Positions 62,051-64,000 of a DNA stretch of 64,000 bases are shown here, piece by piece (position 1 is the stretch's first letter; each line of letters starts with the position of its first letter). The DNA is from Chitinophagaceae bacterium (GTDB lineage Bacteria; Bacteroidota; Bacteroidia; Chitinophagales; Chitinophagaceae). The notes beneath the pieces were generated by a model, which made no database searches, had not been told where the DNA came from, and was given only the letters and a program-made list of their open reading frames with translations. The stretch is from assembly GCA_019638615.1 (NCBI GenBank), contig JAHBTL010000008.1, forward strand, positions 124,001 through 188,000, in the 5' to 3' direction. The position numbers and the translations under genes were made by a program.

Positions 62051-62074
62051 CCCCGCTCGGGCGGGGTTTTTTTT
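62051..62074 (+). terminator. Intrinsic terminator
   Basis: CCCCGC (62051-62056) pairs with GCGGGG (62061-62066) around TCGG, followed directly by eight T residues. This is a classic factor-independent terminator, 38 bases beyond the stop of the 150-residue gene. Confidence 0.88.
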
Positions 62075-62161
62075 AACCATACAGCATCTAACAACGGTTG
62101 TTATTAAATGCCGCATTGCAGCTTAGTGTTCAATCTTAAACCAATTATACATAACAACATC

Positions 62162-62917
62162 ATGAAACGGATTTCTATTAATTTTATCAAACGCTTCTTT
62201 CAGCAAATATTTACAGCAGGTACGCTGTTTGCCATAAGTGTATACCTGTGGGTAAGAATATTATTGCATGATATTCCCTTTGAAATAATGGAGGAAACCT
62301 CCATGCTACTTCAGATGATCTTCACCAGTTGCGCCATCGTAGCCCTTTGCACAGGCTCTTTTTATTCTATGAGCTTTATGGTAGCCAAAAGAAATAAAAT
62401 TGTTGCAAAATTAAAGCCCATGAAGTACCAGTTGACACAGTTGCTTGTACCGGTTGTTATTGCCGGTGTGCTTGCTGGTTGTAATGCTTATGCGCAGGGG
62501 ATTAAAAAAGACATGAATACCGGTATGGTTACCCACTACAAAGGGCTGGTTGTAGAAGATGCACAAATTGTAATGAACAACGAAGTATTGGGGCATACGG
62601 ATATCCCCATTGGCGAAAGCTTTGTTATAATCAATCAGGGGATAAAAGGGCTGGCGGTAAAAAACGACAAAGTTTCGGTAGGCTGCTCCCTGACCATTAC
62701 CGATAAAAACGGGAATGTTCTTCTTTCAGAACCTGATCTTTTTAAAGGAAACGATGCGTTTGACAAAAACAAAGCTGAATACCTGAAATGTACAGTAAAC
62801 ACCGGTGCGCCCATGAAGTGGGAAGAAAAATACAATGTTAAAGTAGTGTTCACCGACAAATACGGGACAGGTACTATTGAAAACAATATTACTATCCGCA
62901 TGATCGATATGCCCTGA
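62162..62917 (+). CDS. Membrane protein fused to a lipoprotein-like module
   Basis: This 251-residue product has two parts. Residues 1-80 carry two hydrophobic segments (about 16-35 and 47-72) and basic loops. At Met87 a second beginning appears: MKYQLTQLLVPVVIAGVLAG, followed by CNAYAQG, which looks like a lipoprotein signal with Cys at about 107. A beta-rich domain with SVGCSLTITDKNGNVLLSEP and YGTGTIENNITIRMIDMP then follows. Internal ATG 62420 would produce a 165-residue lipoprotein alone. The frame is open throughout. Either the gene is a natural fusion, or two genes lost the stop between them. The longer frame to 62108 has no support. Function unknown. Confidence 0.6.
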   Translation: MKRISINFIKRFFQQIFTAGTLFAISVYLWVRILLHDIPFEIMEETSMLLQMIFTSCAIVALCTGSFYSMSFMVAKRNKIVAKLKPMKYQLTQLLVPVVIAGVLAGCNAYAQGIKKDMNTGMVTHYKGLVVEDAQIVMNNEVLGHTDIPIGESFVIINQGIKGLAVKNDKVSVGCSLTITDKNGNVLLSEPDLFKGNDAFDKNKAEYLKCTVNTGAPMKWEEKYNVKVVFTDKYGTGTIENNITIRMIDMP

Positions 62918-63021
62918 TAGGAGGTAACTCCATTCATGCTGCTTCAATACGGGCGGGAAATACCGGTACGAAAATAAAATGATGCAATTGTTTCATTTAC
63001 ATTTGCCTGAAACATTGGCTT

Positions 63022-63801
63022 ATGTATCAAACATTGCTTACAAGTAACGAGGGAGGCATACTCATCATAACCATCAACCGCCCCGATAAGCTTAACGCGC
63101 TCAATAAAAAAGTCATTGAAGAGCTGGCGGCCGTGATCAATGATGTATATGCTGACCCCAATATACGGTCGGTTATTATTACCGGCAGCGGATCCAAAGC
63201 ATTTGTTGCCGGGGCAGATATCAGTGAATTCAGCACATTAAACTCGCAGGGAGGTAAAGAGCTCGCGGAAAGAGGTCAAAACCTGGTATTTAATAAAATT
63301 GAAAACAGCCCCAAGCCGTTCATAGCGGCCGTAAACGGCTTTGCTTTAGGCGGCGGCTGCGAGCTGGCTATGGCGTGCCATTTCAGGGTGGCCAGCGACA
63401 ATGCAAAGTTTGGTCAGCCGGAAGTAAACCTGGGGTTGATACCGGGATATGGAGGAACGCAGCGTTTGACCCGGTTAATTGGTAAAGGCAGGGCAATGGA
63501 ACTATTAATGACCGGGGCATTGATTGACGCTAAAGCCGCCCTGGACTATGGACTGGTTAACTATGTAGTGCCACCAACCGGTCTCCTCAACAAAACAAAA
63601 GAATTAGCGGAACTGATCAACTCCAAAGCACCCCTGGCTGTTGCCGGGTGCATTAATGCTGTAAATGCCGCATTCGATAACAGCAAAAAGGGGTATGAGG
63701 TTGAAATATCCATCTTCGGTAATTTATTTGATACGGAAGATGCGAAGGAAGGAGCCGCCGCATTTATGGAGAAAAGAAAGCCTTTATTCTCCGGCCGTTA
63801 A
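63022..63801 (+). CDS. Enoyl-CoA hydratase/isomerase family protein
   Basis: This 259-residue crotonase-fold enzyme probably hydrates enoyl-CoA in fatty acid or amino acid degradation. The oxyanion-hole segments are AFVAGADISEF and NGFALGGGCELAMACHFRVA. The catalytic Glu pair is suggested by GCELAMACH and FGQPEVNLGLIPGYGGTQRL, as in short-chain enoyl-CoA hydratase (crotonase). Length matches. The substrate chain length is not inferable. It stands upstream of fumC by about 80 bases on the same strand, with no known pathway link. Confidence 0.92.
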   Translation: MYQTLLTSNEGGILIITINRPDKLNALNKKVIEELAAVINDVYADPNIRSVIITGSGSKAFVAGADISEFSTLNSQGGKELAERGQNLVFNKIENSPKPFIAAVNGFALGGGCELAMACHFRVASDNAKFGQPEVNLGLIPGYGGTQRLTRLIGKGRAMELLMTGALIDAKAALDYGLVNYVVPPTGLLNKTKELAELINSKAPLAVAGCINAVNAAFDNSKKGYEVEISIFGNLFDTEDAKEGAAAFMEKRKPLFSGR

Positions 63802-63884
63802 ACCCTCAGCAAAAATGGCCATTTATATTTTATCTTTGGCGCTCTGCAAATCAATAATACTCACTTTTTATATTAAATACTGCC

Positions 63885-64000
63885 ATGAATTACAGGATTG
63901 AAAAAGACACAATGGGCGAAGTAAAGGTTCCCGCCGACGCCTATTTTGGAGCCCAAACACAACGAAGCATTGATAATTTTAAAATAGCGCAGGACATTAA
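63885..64000 (+). CDS. fumC: Fumarate hydratase, class II (5' part, cut by the window end)
   Basis: Only the first 38 codons are present: [20 protein letters not shown] followed by [16 protein letters not shown]. This is the N terminus of the fumarase/aspartase superfamily; the [20 protein letters not shown] pattern is that of class II fumarase. The enzyme hydrates fumarate to malate in the citric acid cycle. An aspartate ammonia-lyase has a similar start, so the remainder of the gene is needed to be sure. Confidence 0.8.
   Translation, partial: MNYRIEKDTMGEVKVPADAYFGAQTQRSIDNFKIAQDI

Overview
The window reads as chromosomal DNA of a Bacteroidota bacterium, most likely of the family Chitinophagaceae. 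The reasons are a SusC/SusD pair with a FecI-type sigma factor and FecR-type anti-sigma, an LytS/LytTR pair with a propeller sensor, many type II lipoproteins, and near absence of Shine-Dalgarno sites. Several promoters also fit the Bacteroidota pattern of a TTTG-like -33 box and a TAnnTTTG -7 box. I saw no rRNA, tRNA, CRISPR array or intact insertion sequence.

Layout. Positions 1-5800 hold an LptF/G permease, a small membrane protein, an M20 dipeptidase and adenine deaminase, with two copies of a dispersed repeat. Positions 5800-9390 are loose: gene remnants, a lipoprotein, an AraC regulator and hairpin-rich DNA. Positions 9390-22160 are mostly housekeeping: an LpxD-type acyltransferase, a carboxypeptidase-D-like protein, an SDR enzyme, ftsX-pheS, leuS, an FAD oxidoreductase and a UvrD/PcrA helicase. 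Positions 22160-31940 form a polysaccharide-utilisation-type locus: ECF sigma, FecR, STN-containing SusC, SusD, a beta-propeller glycosidase-like lipoprotein and a CBM9-like lipoprotein. Positions 31940-33750 are a graveyard with a frameshifted SusD piece and a TraB/P450 chimera, followed by two A/T-rich fatty acid desaturases. Positions 36000-64000 return to mixed metabolic and regulatory genes: propeller kinase/LytTR, M20 peptidase, mqo, tadA, sulfatase, rpiB, M28 peptidase, rnhB, ctaA, a DppC-type permease, a 729-residue exported protein, a PhoB/PhoR-type pair, polysaccharide deacetylase, gltX, a double Usp protein, three unknown genes, a crotonase and the start of fumC.

The most striking observation is leuS. 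It encodes a leucyl-tRNA synthetase of 1113 residues with a complete DUF559 (endonuclease-like) domain inserted in frame at the entrance of the CP1 editing domain. The cassette is bordered on both sides by CTCTCCC...GGGAGAG hairpin repeats. A second, smaller repeat-like insert lies upstream in the same gene. Other observations worth checking are the TraB-cytochrome P450 junction, a set of palindromic word-repeat arrays between genes (one abutting the pheS stop codon and one related sequence inside leuS), a possible His/Cys protease-like C terminus in an exported protein, and an in-frame fusion of a membrane protein with a lipoprotein-like module.
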